The notes under the pieces: generated by a model
The model's database searches: none
What the model was told of the DNA's origin: nothing
The model's input: only the letters and a program-made list of their open reading frames with translations
Translations under genes and position numbers: made by a program
Origin: Verpa conica
Taxonomy: Eukaryota; Ascomycota; Pezizomycetes; Pezizales; Morchellaceae
Reading direction: 5' to 3'
NCBI GenBank assembly: GCA_033030425.1
Contig: JAUFSD010000016.1
Coordinates: 124,001-188,000, forward strand
Length of the DNA stretch: 64,000 bases
Shown: positions 1 through 10,300 of the stretch, in pieces
How the letters are laid out: each line of letters begins with the position of its first letter
Position numbering within the stretch: position 1 is the first letter of the stretch

Positions 1-223
1 AAGATATTGTGATTAAAGAAATAAGCCGAGCAATAGAGATACTTACTGAAGGCTCCCCTTTTGCTAACCTATAGCTAACCCCACGAAGGGCTTGTTGGAT
101 AGCGATATTTGGTATAAGCTCTATATCAACATCTTCATTCGGATCATACTTTTCCCCCGTGGTGTCTTCGGTAGTAGATGAGGATGACTTTCTCCTTTTT
201 TTGATGGGAGGCCTTGTCTGCAT
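1..223 (-). CDS. Partial hypothetical protein, N-terminal exon at window edge
   Basis: On the minus strand an ATG at 221-223 opens a frame that stays open to the window edge. The first 59 codons start with a basic patch (MQTRPPIKKRRK), continue with a Ser/Thr/Asp/Glu-rich stretch and end at a consensus donor GTAAGT (41-46), so the first exon is probably 47-223 and the rest lies outside the window. The basic patch could be a nuclear localisation signal. I do not recognise the family. Since the neighbourhood is transposon-rich, it may belong to a mobile element. Confidence 0.4.
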   Translation of the reverse strand, partial: MQTRPPIKKRRKSSSSTTEDTTGEKYDPNEDVDIELIPNIAIQQALRGVSYRLAKGEPSVSISIARLISLITIS

Positions 224-610
224 TGATGGCTCTAAGTATATGGGTTCTAATCATAGACGTTGGGTGCTGCTCTCAGAAGTAGATATTAAGACGACACTTT
301 TCTGATTTTGGTGGGGGGCTTTATCGGTCTCGACTATTCTAAAAATATTTTCTCTGACTATAGTTTTACTGCAATTACCACAACAGTAAAACTCATAAAA
401 CCCGGGCCAATGTTTCCCCCAGACTTTGACGAGTAACTTTTTACCCTTGGGGCAATGGTGCGGTGAATTCTGGGAAGGGAGTTTGGGATAGCTGTACCCA
501 GGACATAGTAAGTCAGATTTTGGATCGCTGCTAATAGAGATTTGGGGGGGGGGGGAGTGATACCACGAGCAGACATATTTTTCAGGGACTTTTTAGAATG
601 CCAATGGGTA
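224..610. other. Non-coding spacer
   Basis: Upstream region of the partial minus-strand gene. It includes a G run near 547-557. Short open frames here have no start context or family resemblance. Nothing else was recognised. Confidence 0.5.
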
Positions 611-784
611 CAGTAGACTCCGTTATAAGAATACGCTTTTGACCGAAATTTCATATTCTTATAGACCACTTATTCTTATAGGGCATGTATATAACCTGCC
701 CTAAACCGACTATGGGACTGGTGCACCGTATTCTTATAGAGCAGTTATTCTTATAACGAATATTCTTATAGCGGAAGTGTACTG
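611..784. mobile_element. Pogo/Tc1-like MITE, 174 bp
   Basis: Imperfect terminal inverted repeats are visible: the left end starts CAGTAGACTCCGTTATAAG and the right end, read on the other strand, starts CAGTACACTTCCGCTATAAG. A TA dinucleotide flanks each end (609-610 and 785-786), as expected for Tc1/mariner/pogo insertions. The motif ATTCTTATA recurs inside both arms (near 650, 670, 729, 745 and 761), giving sub-terminal repeats. There is no coding capacity, so it would be mobilised by a transposase elsewhere. Confidence 0.65.
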
Positions 785-2136
785 TAGTTATAAGCTTGAG
801 AGCCAAATTTGGGGATGGCACAGATGAGGTAGCTAGGTATATGTAGCTTGGATGAAGGATGATGGTTTGGGGATGAAGAGCAAATTGGGTTTTATTATTC
901 CCTTAAAGATGCATGTGACATCAATATATACTCAACCTCCTGTAATAGTATATTTGATCCTACTAGACTACTATGGGCTGTCTCGTGTCACTAAAAGAAG
1001 TTCGAAACAAAATTGATGATAAAACAATTTGTTCATCAAAAGAAGGCAATAATATTCTGATGACAACTAAACTAAAAAGGAAACTATTATCTGAGAGAGA
1101 GGGATGTATAATCCTCGTAGGGGACAGATGTCCCAATTGACTATGCCACTTAGCCTTCGTTACTAGCATGTGCCACACTACTAGCTTAAACCTAAAACGT
1201 GAAGCTTTAAAGATTGAATTTTCTGAGACAACATAATTAATTTAACTAAAACTATCCTCGCATACCCCAAGATTATTGGTCTTTAATATTGAGTTGTCAA
1301 ATATAACCCTATATTATTTATTAGGCCAGTCTTGTAGGTGCCCTACTCGTTGAAGGAACACCCATGGGCAAGCAAACAAAGTGTAGCTCAATTAATACAG
1401 GTGCACTTAAAAGAATATGAATACTAGATAGAAAATATAAATCTATCTTGAATTATATTTTGAGATTTCTTTATATTATATACTATGCTTAATTATATTT
1501 GTAGGAAGCTGGAGGCTTTGTTCTGAGTGTTTTTTGTAGGGTACTTGCATATTGTTGCCCATACAGGTGACGTGGCTGACTCATATATAGAGGATATCCC
1601 TCTAGCAGGTTGGCCCGTGAGGGGACGTCCCCCGGATAGGCACATCCCCCAATGGGCCAGAAATATATAATATAACAGTCTTTTCCGAATAAACTAGGGT
1701 GTACTACGGACACAGGGAAAGTCCTTTTGTAGGCAATAATAGGGTACGACTACTGCATGCATTTTCTGCATGACGTTGGTGTAACTCCTAACAACCTCCC
1801 TAGCACTTGTAGCACTTAAAGTTTGTGAATGCACTAAATAACACTTGAATCTTTAAAGGAAGTAAATTTAAACGGATATTGGTTTAAAGACCTTAAACAA
1901 ACTACGTGTAGGCTAAGAAATCCAGAAACAGTGAGTAGCTGAGTACAAAAAAGCCAACTATACCACGGTTACAGTGAGATTCTGCCCGGAACTTTCGATA
2001 TTCTGCCCGGAACGTTCGATATTCCCATGCACCGCTATACCTGTGAAATCCCGTTGCTTGATTTTTTCCGGCTTTATAGTTGTTTGAGGCTTCTAACATA
2101 GAGTTGTAACTCGGGCTAATAGCTCACATTCAGTAT
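785..2136. other. Non-coding AT-rich spacer
   Basis: No reading frame here has a credible start, splice pattern or family match. The stretch is AT-rich with scattered short duplications, the clearest being the 21-bp tandem pair at 1979-2020. Nothing else was recognised. Confidence 0.5.
1979..2020. repeat. Tandem duplication of a 21-bp unit
   Basis: Two head-to-tail copies of a 21-bp unit beginning ATTCTGCCCGGAAC differ at one base (T versus G at unit position 15). A third copy starts (ATTC) and then breaks off. The unit is GC-richer than its surroundings. Confidence 0.8.
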
Positions 2137-2625
2137 TTAGTATATATAATAAAATATGAGTCGTGTGCAAAGGTGACACCTACCAGCACAGCTAGGATCA
2201 ATATAATATTCCGAAACATAATACCCATTGGTGTTTCTGTCCCAGTAACTGAAAGTCACACCTATTAGTCCTTATACTCCAAGATATCAAGCTCTCACCC
2301 TTGTCCATAAAGGAGGTTGCGAATGGTGAAGTAAGGTAGGGGATTACCTGTTTCCCCCGATATTCTGGCCAACTGTATAACATACAAAAGTGACGTATGT
2401 GCCAATAGCATATTGTCCTACTGACTCACAGCTTGTAGAGGCGCAACGTCTGTAGTTTACACCATCTCCAGTAATACGGCACGTTACGGAAGCTGCAGAG
2501 ACACCCGCGGGAGTGGATTTTGTAGGTGAACCCTCCGGAAGGGGGTTTGCCAATATGACTGAGGTACAGTACGAGAGAGAGAGGACAAGAGAGAGGGGAG
2601 AGAGGGGAAAGGTGATGAATTTCAT
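2137..2625 (-). CDS. Small secreted SH3-like domain protein
   Basis: Two-exon model: 2348-2625 and 2137-2248, with a 99-base GT-AG intron, giving 129 residues. Residues 1 to about 28 form a signal peptide (MKFITFPL, a hydrophobic Leu/Ser run, then ANPLPEGS). The mature part matches the fungal SH3b-like secreted family, with a VNYR motif, paired cysteines, a GQY-x-x-GTYVTFVCY strand and a WDR-x-x-NGYYVSEYY strand that is recovered only after splicing. Such proteins act outside the cell; effector or cell-wall binding roles are suggested for the family, but the ligand is unknown here. I chose the ATG at 2623-2625 because it begins the signal peptide; an upstream in-frame ATG would add an unlikely low-complexity leader. 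The last 14 residues after PSCAG look unusual and may reflect a missed 3' intron. Confidence 0.75.
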
Positions 2626-2741
2626 CTTTTTATTATTAGTTGTCGGAAACGGTCTCTGGGATAATGAGTAATTGATGTGATGTGGTTTTGTGATGGTGAT
2701 GGTAATGGTGATGAAACGTCCTGAGAGCTGGGGGCAGAGGG

Positions 2742-2749
2742 TATTTATA
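2742..2749 (-). promoter_or_regulatory. TATA box of the SH3-like gene
   Basis: The minus strand reads TATAAATA about 117 bases upstream of the chosen ATG, leaving room for a leader of about 85 bases. Confidence 0.5.
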
Positions 2750-2816
2750 TGGTGCGCACGGTTATAAAGCCGGACCGCCATTTTGGCTCGATATTCTGAG
2801 CTGTACATGCAACCAG

Positions 2817-2885
2817 ATAGGCTATAAAAACTTGGGAAGACTATTTTTAGTATAATAAAGATTCCCAAGTTTTTATAAGCCTATA
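2817..2885. repeat. Inverted repeat with ~20-bp arms
   Basis: The left arm (2817-2838, core CTATAAAAACTTGGGAA) and the right arm (2862-2885, core TTCCCAAGTTTTTATA) are reverse complements apart from one extra base, around a 23-base AT-rich loop. CAACCA and its complement lie just outside, so the pairing can extend imperfectly. It may be a tiny MITE end-pair or a cruciform in the promoter region. Confidence 0.7.
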
Positions 2886-3100
2886 GTACCTATGGTTGTT
2901 GTGGAATAAAAACCCAATTTTAGGTGTAAAAATCGCTACTTGGAACATGCTCAGATATACTAGCCCATGCTCAGATATACACATTTTACGTTGAACCCCA
3001 CTTTTTACCATAACCCCGCACCACAACACCTTACAAGACTACCAGCAGCACCTAGAACCTTATTTTTATACTCTATATAATTATCCTGTTTATTTCTACA

Positions 3101-5140
3101 ATGGGCCGCGTTTCAAACAACCAAAAATCCCGGAAATCTAAAGCCAAAATGGGTGGTAGAGGAAGGAAAAAAGTTGTGGTTCCAGAGTCACCAATTAAAA
3201 CCCCATGGAGGCCTAGAACTACTTTATGGCGTTTAAGGAAACATGCTGCTACTGCACAGCAGGCGCTCTATACAGCTGCGCTTAGAAATTTGATGCTAAG
3301 CAATAGAGTTGTACCTAGTCCCTTAAGTAGTAGGCCACCTACAGGATATAAAAGTCTTTTGGGAAGTAGGCCTTCTACTGCAGCTGGATATTTAAGTTCT
3401 ACAAGGCCTTCTACAGGACATGGAAGTATTCGAGCGGTTGCTGGAAGTATAAACAGTGCAGATCAAGAGGAGGAGTTTAGCTTAACTGCAGATAAAGAAA
3501 CTGTAATATTAGATGGGGAGGATATTGAGGAGGATATTGAAGAGGATTTTGAGGATATAGAAGAGGTAGTAGGAAGCGGAGACGTTGAAGGACTTGAGGA
3601 ATTGTTAGCTAAATGGCCCCATATTCATTCATTACCATTAAGGAAAAGGATTTTAAAGAAAGGTAAAAAATATAATTTCTGGCGTCAATGATATTTATGC
3701 GTTTTCTTAGATACTAATTCTATTTCTATAGGAATTGAAGATATAGAAGAACTACTTCAGTCTAGGGATTTCCCTAGTGGGCAGGACTACGTTTGGCACC
3801 AGCAAGTTCTATTTTTTATGAACTGGCAAATTACTATGATAAAAAACTCTATGGAGGCAAAAAAAAAAGAAGGAATTTATGGATATACAAGAAGAAGCTG
3901 TGCAATGAATGTTGCAATTGGGTATCGAAAGGGGAAGGAGGTACAGAAGAGGATTATGAAGCATGAGAGAGACTGGATACAAAATCGAAAAATCCCATTG
4001 AGTAAGCAGGGAAAGCTTGCAAAAATGATATCTATGTTAGAGGATGAAGGGACTATGATAGCAGTTCAAGAATGCATAGCTAGCGCTGGACAAAGTAAGT
4101 AATCAATTGAAATAATACTCTATATAGTATATTAATTAAATAATAGATTTTCGAGCTCAAATGCTAGTTAAAGCTGTTAGAGACTACTGGCTATCCACCC
4201 ACCCAGAGATTGATAATAGAGAGTTATATCTCTTCTCTGAGTCTTTAATAGAAGCTGAGCAATATGAAGCCTCTCCTCCTCTTTTTCGAAAGAAACTTAG
4301 TATCTCTGCCACAACTGCAATCGATTGGCTCCATAAATTAGGATATAACTGGAAAGAAATTAAAAAGAGAATATATAAAGATGGGCATGAAAGGACAGAT
4401 GTCGTCTATTATCGTCAAGAAGTATTCCTTAAAAGAATGAAAGAGCTGGAGCCAGTTATGCTATATCCTATTCAATTGGATACTGGGGAGATCAAAATCC
4501 ACCTACCATCTATTCCACCTCATGGCCAGCTTACAATACCAGTCACTCATGATGAGTGCACTTGTAATGCTAACGATGGCCCTCATTATCAATGGATTAA
4601 AGATGATAATATGCCATTAAGAAGTAAATCAAAAGGACAAGGGCTTCATATTTCCGAGTTTATTACTCCATGGGGTAGATTAAGAGTGAATGAGGAGGAT
4701 ATAACTGATGATGAACTTCTCACAATGGGTTTACTCAAAAGAGATGCCACTGAAATAATTGAATGTGGTGGTGATATCTGGTGGGATCAAGAAAAAATAG
4801 TACAGCAGACTCTTACAGCTATAGCTGTATTCGAAACAGCTTATCCTGGCTGTAGAGCTTTATTCTTATTTGATAATGCTACTAGTCATAGTGCTTATGC
4901 ACAAAATGCATTAAGAGCTGGGAAAATGAATAAAGGACCTGGTGGTGCACAACCAATTATGAGAGATGGTTTCTTTTTCGATATTAAAGGAAATAAAGTC
5001 ATACAAGCTATGACTTATAGCTCTAAATCAAAAAGAGTACCTAAATCATTATGGGGTAAACCTAAAGGCTTAGAAGTGGTTTTGAAAGAGAGAGAATTGT
5101 GGCCTAAAGAAGGTCTACCATTAGACTGTACCCAACGCCT
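3101..5140 (+). pseudogene. DDE-type transposase, C-terminus lost
   Basis: Three phase-compatible exons: 3101-3662, 3732-4094 and 4168 onward. The start is a clean ATG followed by a basic N-terminus with three spaced SRPxT/TRPST-type motifs and an acidic stretch. The central part matches a transposase family I know from basidiomycete and other fungal genomes, with the motifs DGHER-x-DVV-x-YR, HDE and FDNATSH; the first two acidic catalytic residues are probably those of HDE and FDNATSH. The family normally continues with a Cys-rich segment and a motif carrying the last catalytic Glu. Here the sequence enters an LTR at 5141 and the frame runs on by chance to the LTR-encoded stop at 5300, so the protein is truncated and surely inactive. 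Confidence 0.65.
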
Positions 5141-5791
5141 TGTCGCGGGCAGCTCCGAGGATACCAACGCCACCGTCGCACAGAACAAGACCAAAATCGG
5201 ACCACACCCCAGCAAGAGAGTCACCTTCGACCTCGCCCCCACTAGGCGATCGAGTCGATTGAATGCGCGCATTGTGAGCGATTTAACGGAAAGGGAATAA
5301 TGGGCGCGGGAAGGCTCGTATCCACGCACGCGAGGTTGATGGGGGTTTGTGTCTCTGGCAATAAGGTTCTCCGGGCCGACGGCCCCTCGTGGTAGTTTTG
5401 GAATTTACGTAACGTTATCGTATGACCCCAGGAGCTCTTTGTACACTTTGTATGCGGTTTGTATGGGAAAAATACCTTTCTGTTGGATATGACATATCCA
5501 ACAGAAACAGTGGGGAAGTTTAGTTTAGAGTGGAAAAAGTTTTCTTTGGCGTTAAGGTTATTTTGGAGGCAGAGAAGAAGGGAAAAATAGGGGAAGCATA
5601 TAAGGAGGGGCCTCGCCCCGAGGATTTTCTTAGGCACGCAACGTCTTGTTTATATTGTTTGGTAAAGAAATATTACAGAGTTTTTCACTTGTAATATCTT
5701 TTGTAGTAACACCGTTCATTGTCGCCGTCTCAGTCGCTGTCACCGTTCCGTTGCCTAGGCTTCACCGTACCATCCCAACCGCCCCGCCACA
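5141..5791 (+). repeat. 5' LTR of gypsy1
   Basis: It starts TGTCGCGGGCAG and ends CCGCCACA (TGT...ACA), and is repeated at 11022-11673 with about 11 substitutions and one single-base indel by eye. It contains a 23-base perfect palindrome (5481-5503, arms TGTTGGATATG), a TATA element (5599-5604) and the inferred transcript start near 5636. The first 160 bases encode the C-terminal residues of pol when present as the 3' copy. Confidence 0.88.
5599..5644 (+). promoter_or_regulatory. gypsy1 LTR promoter: TATA and inferred transcript start
   Basis: TATAAG at 5599-5604 lies about 32-37 bases upstream of ACGCAACGT (5636-5644). That 9-mer is the exact reverse complement of the sequence just after the LTR (5794-5802). 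In Tf1-type self-priming elements the 5' end of the mRNA is the primer, so the start site is inferred to be at or near 5636. Confidence 0.55.
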
Positions 5792-5793
5792 CT

Positions 5794-5802
5794 ACGTTGC
5801 GT
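5794..5802 (+). promoter_or_regulatory. Self-priming primer-binding site (Tf1/sushi type)
   Basis: ACGTTGCGT begins two bases after the LTR end. No TGG start for a tRNA primer is present here. The 9 bases pair perfectly with LTR positions 5636-5644, placed at the expected mRNA 5' end. Priming by the element's own mRNA is known for the Tf1/sushi chromovirus branch, to which the chromodomain integrase also points. Confidence 0.6.
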
Positions 5803-5833
5803 CCCTCCAAGCCTACCCAACAACACTGTACCA

Positions 5834-7306
5834 ATGTCTGCCAGCAGTGGCCCCCCCGGGGACCCTCCGGCATTTCGCCTCCCAGCTACCCTTGATGACT
5901 TTACCACCGCCTATAACACCGATGCCGCCCAGTTCCACGCCAATCTTCTGCAGTATGCAGCCAAACTCCAGGAAAACAACATCCGACTCCGCAACGAAAG
6001 AAACGGACACCTTCAAACGGCTACAGAGGCACAAGCTAGCCTCAATAATGCCGAAGAAGCTGTTGTCACCGCTGAAGAAACCGCCCAACGTCTCACCACC
6101 GCCAACACCGTTCTTACTCACCGGATAACCAACTTGGAAAACGATCTTCGTGCAGCCCGAACCGCCGCGGAAGGAGGGAGAATCCCAACTCCACCTCCCC
6201 TCGATATCAATGACCCCGTCGCCCCCAGAAGATCTGACAAAATTCCTGACCCTCCAATGTTCAATGGTAACCGCGCGGCCCTGAAACCCTTTGTCGCCCA
6301 ACTTCGCAATAAACTCCGTAATAATGCCGATCGCTTTTCCAATGAAGCCGCCAAAGTCGGATATGCTTTTAACCGTCTGGAGGGAGTCGCCTTGAACCAG
6401 GTACTCCCCTATGCAACTGCCACTGGAATTGACTTTGCCAACGTTGAAGCTCTCATCACCGTCTTGAACTCTGCCTTCGCCGACCCTGATCCTCATGGAA
6501 CTGCAAGGAGGGAACTCCACAACCTCAAACAGAAAAACAAGGACTTCTCCTCCTATCTCGCTGACTTCCGTCGCATCATGGCAGACCTTGGGTACGATGA
6601 CTCCGCCAAGAGAGACGCCCTTCGGGAGGGTCTCTCTGAGGAAATGAAGGACCAACTTGTCGGTCGCCGCGTCCCTGTTGATGCCCATGGTGCAGCCACG
6701 TTCGATCTCTACGTCGCCGACCTTCTTGTTGTGGATAATGACCTCCGTGTTCGCAAGGAAGAGAAGAGGGGCTCAAGGTCCTTCGGAAACTTCCAACATC
6801 AACCTGCCCCCCGTGCTTCTGCTCCTGTTCCCGCTGCCAGTTCTGGCTACCATCCGTCATTTGTTCCCGGAGGTTTGGCTCCCATGAATCTCAGTGCTTT
6901 CGTCCCCCGTCCTGCTGGTCAACCCCGTGGTCCTCTTTCCCCCGAAGAAAAACAAAGGCGTTTTGCCTCGGGGCTTTGTATGTATTGCGGCCAGAGTGGC
7001 CATGTTTTTGCCAATTGTCCTTTATCTCGTTCCGGCCCACGTGCCACCCCTTCGTCCTTTAGTATGCGCGGCGCCGCAATTACTCCATCTCCTTTTGGTC
7101 TTCTTTCTGGTGCTGCTGCTTCTGTTTCTGGGTCTTCTGTTGCGGGCGGTGTCCCCATTTCCAATATTTCCGTTTCTGGTTCTCCTGTTCCTTCTTCGTC
7201 TTCTGTGGCCGGTGCGCCACCTAGGTCTTCCTTTGCTTCTTCTTCTCGTTCGGGCGGCGACCCGCGTTATCAATCTTCTTCTTCCGATCAGCAGGGTTTT
7301 CAGTAG
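5834..7306 (+). CDS. gypsy1 Gag
   Basis: A 490-residue structural protein of the virus-like particle. The ATG at 5834 is the first in frame after the LTR. Residues about 20-100 are predicted coiled coil (Gln/Glu/Asn-rich), and about 135-290 match the retrotransposon Gag capsid domain (PMFNGNRAALKPF, a LRREL-like ELHNLKQ segment). A CCHC zinc knuckle follows (CMYCGQSGHVFANC, around residue 384), then a Ser/Pro-rich tail. The stop at 7304-7306 directly follows a slippery heptamer, so a fraction of ribosomes should continue into pol. Confidence 0.92.
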   Translation: MSASSGPPGDPPAFRLPATLDDFTTAYNTDAAQFHANLLQYAAKLQENNIRLRNERNGHLQTATEAQASLNNAEEAVVTAEETAQRLTTANTVLTHRITNLENDLRAARTAAEGGRIPTPPPLDINDPVAPRRSDKIPDPPMFNGNRAALKPFVAQLRNKLRNNADRFSNEAAKVGYAFNRLEGVALNQVLPYATATGIDFANVEALITVLNSAFADPDPHGTARRELHNLKQKNKDFSSYLADFRRIMADLGYDDSAKRDALREGLSEEMKDQLVGRRVPVDAHGAATFDLYVADLLVVDNDLRVRKEEKRGSRSFGNFQHQPAPRASAPVPAASSGYHPSFVPGGLAPMNLSAFVPRPAGQPRGPLSPEEKQRRFASGLCMYCGQSGHVFANCPLSRSGPRATPSSFSMRGAAITPSPFGLLSGAAASVSGSSVAGGVPISNISVSGSPVPSSSSVAGAPPRSSFASSSRSGGDPRYQSSSSDQQGFQ

Positions 7307-7338
7307 TCCCTGGGCCTTTAACTGGCCCTGCCCAGGGA
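7294..7338 (+). promoter_or_regulatory. -1 programmed frameshift signal, gypsy1 gag/pol
   Basis: The heptamer G-GGT-TTT (7294-7300) is in the correct X-XXY-YYZ register of the gag frame. Six spacer bases (including the gag stop) lead to a perfect 9-bp GC-rich stem: TCCCTGGGC (7307-7315) pairs with GCCCAGGGA (7330-7338) over a 14-base loop. A slip of -1 enters the pol frame exactly, and pol has no stop from 7225 onward. Confidence 0.8.
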
Positions 7339-10300
7339 CCTTTTAACGATTTTTCTTTGACTGCATTTTCTATTTCTGGCTTTTCGGTATCAAACATTGT
7401 TGTGGAGGAAGATTCTTTGGATGGTGAGCATTTGGTAGTAGCATGTACCTTATCCACCAATACAAAGACAGTAAAAACCCACGCTCTGATTGATACTGGT
7501 GCCTCCGGATATGCTTTCATTGATGAATCGTTCGCGCGCCAGCATTCTTTTCCCCTGTCACCGTTAAAAACTCCCCGGGCTCTAGAAGTCATAGACGGCC
7601 GAAGCGTAGCCTCCGGGGACATTACCCATCTTTCCCATCTTGGTCTCTCTATAGGGGGACACCAGGAGCATGCGCCGTTTTTTGTCACTTCCCTTGGACA
7701 CTATCCTCTTGTTTTAGGCATTCCCTGGATGAAGCACCACGATGTGGCCATCAGGTTTGCCTCCAATCACGTCTCCTTCGGTTCCGATTACTGCATGAAA
7801 CACTGCACCTCCTCCACCATCCCCGTCGTCTCCACTGGTATCTCCCCCCCGGCTCCCGCTCTCAAGAAAATTTCCATTGCAATGATTGGGGCTGTCCCCT
7901 TCTCCTTTTTGGCTAGAAAGAAGTCTTCTCGCATTTTGTCAATCTCCCTCTATGAGATTAACAAAGCTATTGACCATAAGACTACCAAAGAGGATTGGAA
8001 GGCTAAAGTTCCGGTTGAGTACCATGATTTTTTGGATATGTTCGACGAACAGATCGCAAAAAACATGCCCCCACGCCGTATTTATGATCATAAGATTCCC
8101 CTGAGGGATGGAAAGGAACCCCCCTTTGGCCCCCTATATGGAATGTCTCGCGAGGAACTCGTCGCACTCAAAGAATACCTAGAGGACAATTTGTCCAAAG
8201 GATACATTAGAGACAGCTCCTCTCCTGCCGGTGCCCCTGTATTGTTCGCCAAGAAAGACGACGGAAGTCTCCGTCTCTGTGTTGACTACCGAGGGATTAA
8301 CGAAATAACTATTAAAAATCGATATCCCCTTCCTCTCATTCGAGAAACCTTGGATCGCTTAGCTAAAGCAAAGTGGTACACCAAGTTGGATCTCAGGATG
8401 GGATACAATCAAGTACGCATGGCAGAAAACGAGGAATGGAAAACCGCCTTCAGGACCCGGTATGGCCACTTTGAATACACCGTAATGCCCTTCGGACTCA
8501 CCAATGCCCCCGCAACCTTTCAGCACTTTATCAATGATTCCTTACGCAAGTACCTCGACGTCTTTTGCACTGCCTACCTTGACGACATCTTAATCTACAG
8601 TAACACTCTGGAAGAACACAAGGTCCACGTTCGTAAGGTACTGGAAGCTCTGAAGGAAAATGGGATCTTTCTCAAACCTGAGAAATGTGAATTTCACGTT
8701 CAATCCACAAAGTACTTGGGTCTAATTATCTCCCCTAACGGCATCGCAATGGACCCTAAGAAAGTGTCTGCCATCAGGGAATGGTCTGCCCCAAGGAATG
8801 TGAAGGAAGTACAAGGGTTTATTGGGTTCGCGAATTTTTACCGGCGTTTCATTTTGGGTTTTTCTAATCTTGCCTCTCCTATTACTGCTCTTACGAAAAA
8901 GGATACACCGTTCATATGGTCTCCGGAGTGCGAAGAAGCCTTCGAGAAAATGAAAGAAGCTTTTACCTCAGCTCCCATTCTCATGCACTTTGACGCCGAC
9001 CGACCAGTAGTGGTGGAAACCGATGCTTCCGATTATGTCTCCGCGGGTATCTTGTCCCAGTATGATGAAAACAACGTCCTCCGTCCGGTGGCCTTTTTCT
9101 CCAAAAAACATTCGCCCGCCGAATGCAATTACGAAATCTACGACAAAGAGCTACTAGCAATCATCAGAGCCTTTGAAGAATGGAGACCAGAGTTGGAGAG
9201 TACCGAAGAGCCAATCTCCGTCATCACTGATCACCGTAATCTGGAATATTTTATGTCCACCAAGCAGTTGAATCGTCGCCAGGCCAGGTGGTCCGAGTTC
9301 CTATCTCGTTTTAATTTTAAAATTTCATATCGTCCAGGGAAACAAGGGGGGAAACCCGATGCACTAACTAGGAGATCTGGAGATCTACCTAAAGAGGGGG
9401 ATGAAAGATTGGCTCATCAGAGTCAAATAGTGTTGAAAAGGGAAAATTTCGATAGTAAGCTTGGTTTGTTTACGGGTTCTTTGTCAAATGAACCCGCTCA
9501 AGGAACGACCCCACTGGAAAAGTTGTTTACCAAAGCCTATGCTAATGATTCCGCCCCTCAAAAAATTCTAGAACTTCTTCGCCAGGGTGTGCAACATTCA
9601 AAGGAAATAACCCTGGCTGAGTGCACCAACGTCAATGGAAAACTTTGCTATCGAGGCACCCTTTACGTTCCAGATCACAACGAATTAAAGCTGGAATTGC
9701 TGAAACAGTACCACGACTCCCCCTCCGCCGGCCATCCAGGACGCTCAAAGACCTTCGAACTTCTGAGTAGAGACTACTACTGGCCAAAGATGGGAAGTTT
9801 CGTGAAGCGATATGTTAAGAATTGTCACACTTGTAGCCGCAGCAAACCCTTTTACAATGCCCCGTCGGGAGTTCTCCGTCCCCTTCCTATTCCGAATCAA
9901 CCGTGGCAGGATATTTCCATGGATTTTGTTACTGGTTTGCCGTCAAGCAATGGATACGATGCTATCTTTGTCGTAGTCGATAGACTCTCCAAAATGCGTC
10001 ACTTGCTCCCCTGTCACACCACCGTCAATGCCCAAGACGTCGCACGTCTGTATCTTGAAAACGTTTGGAAACTTCACGGCCTTCCCCTTTCAGTAATCTC
10101 GGACCGTGGAACTCAGTTCACGTCCCAGTTCTGGCAACACCTATGCAAACAACTGAAAATCGAATCCAAGCTGTCCACAGCCTTTCATCCTCAAACCGAT
10201 GGACAAACCGAGCGTGTCAATGCCGTGATGGAACAGTACCTTCGAAGCTTTGTATCCTACCAACAGAACGATTGGTCTAGCTGGCTTCCCATTGCCGAAT

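Larger units (their letters stand above)
2626..3100. promoter_or_regulatory. Upstream region of the SH3-like gene and the transposase gene
   Basis: A 475-base divergent spacer between the minus-strand SH3-like gene and the plus-strand transposase. It holds a TATA box for the minus gene (2742-2749), a long hairpin (2817-2885), a GATGGT-type low-complexity run near 2690-2712 and a short direct repeat of CATGCTCAGATATAC (about 2947-2983). Confidence 0.5.

Noticed and set aside
5141..5300. Apparent fusion of the transposase to a gypsy Pol C-terminus
   Set aside because: The shared region is simply the LTR, whose start encodes the Pol end; the transposase frame runs into the 5' LTR by chance.
5813..6688. 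Long minus-strand open frame
   Set aside because: Antisense shadow of gypsy1 gag.
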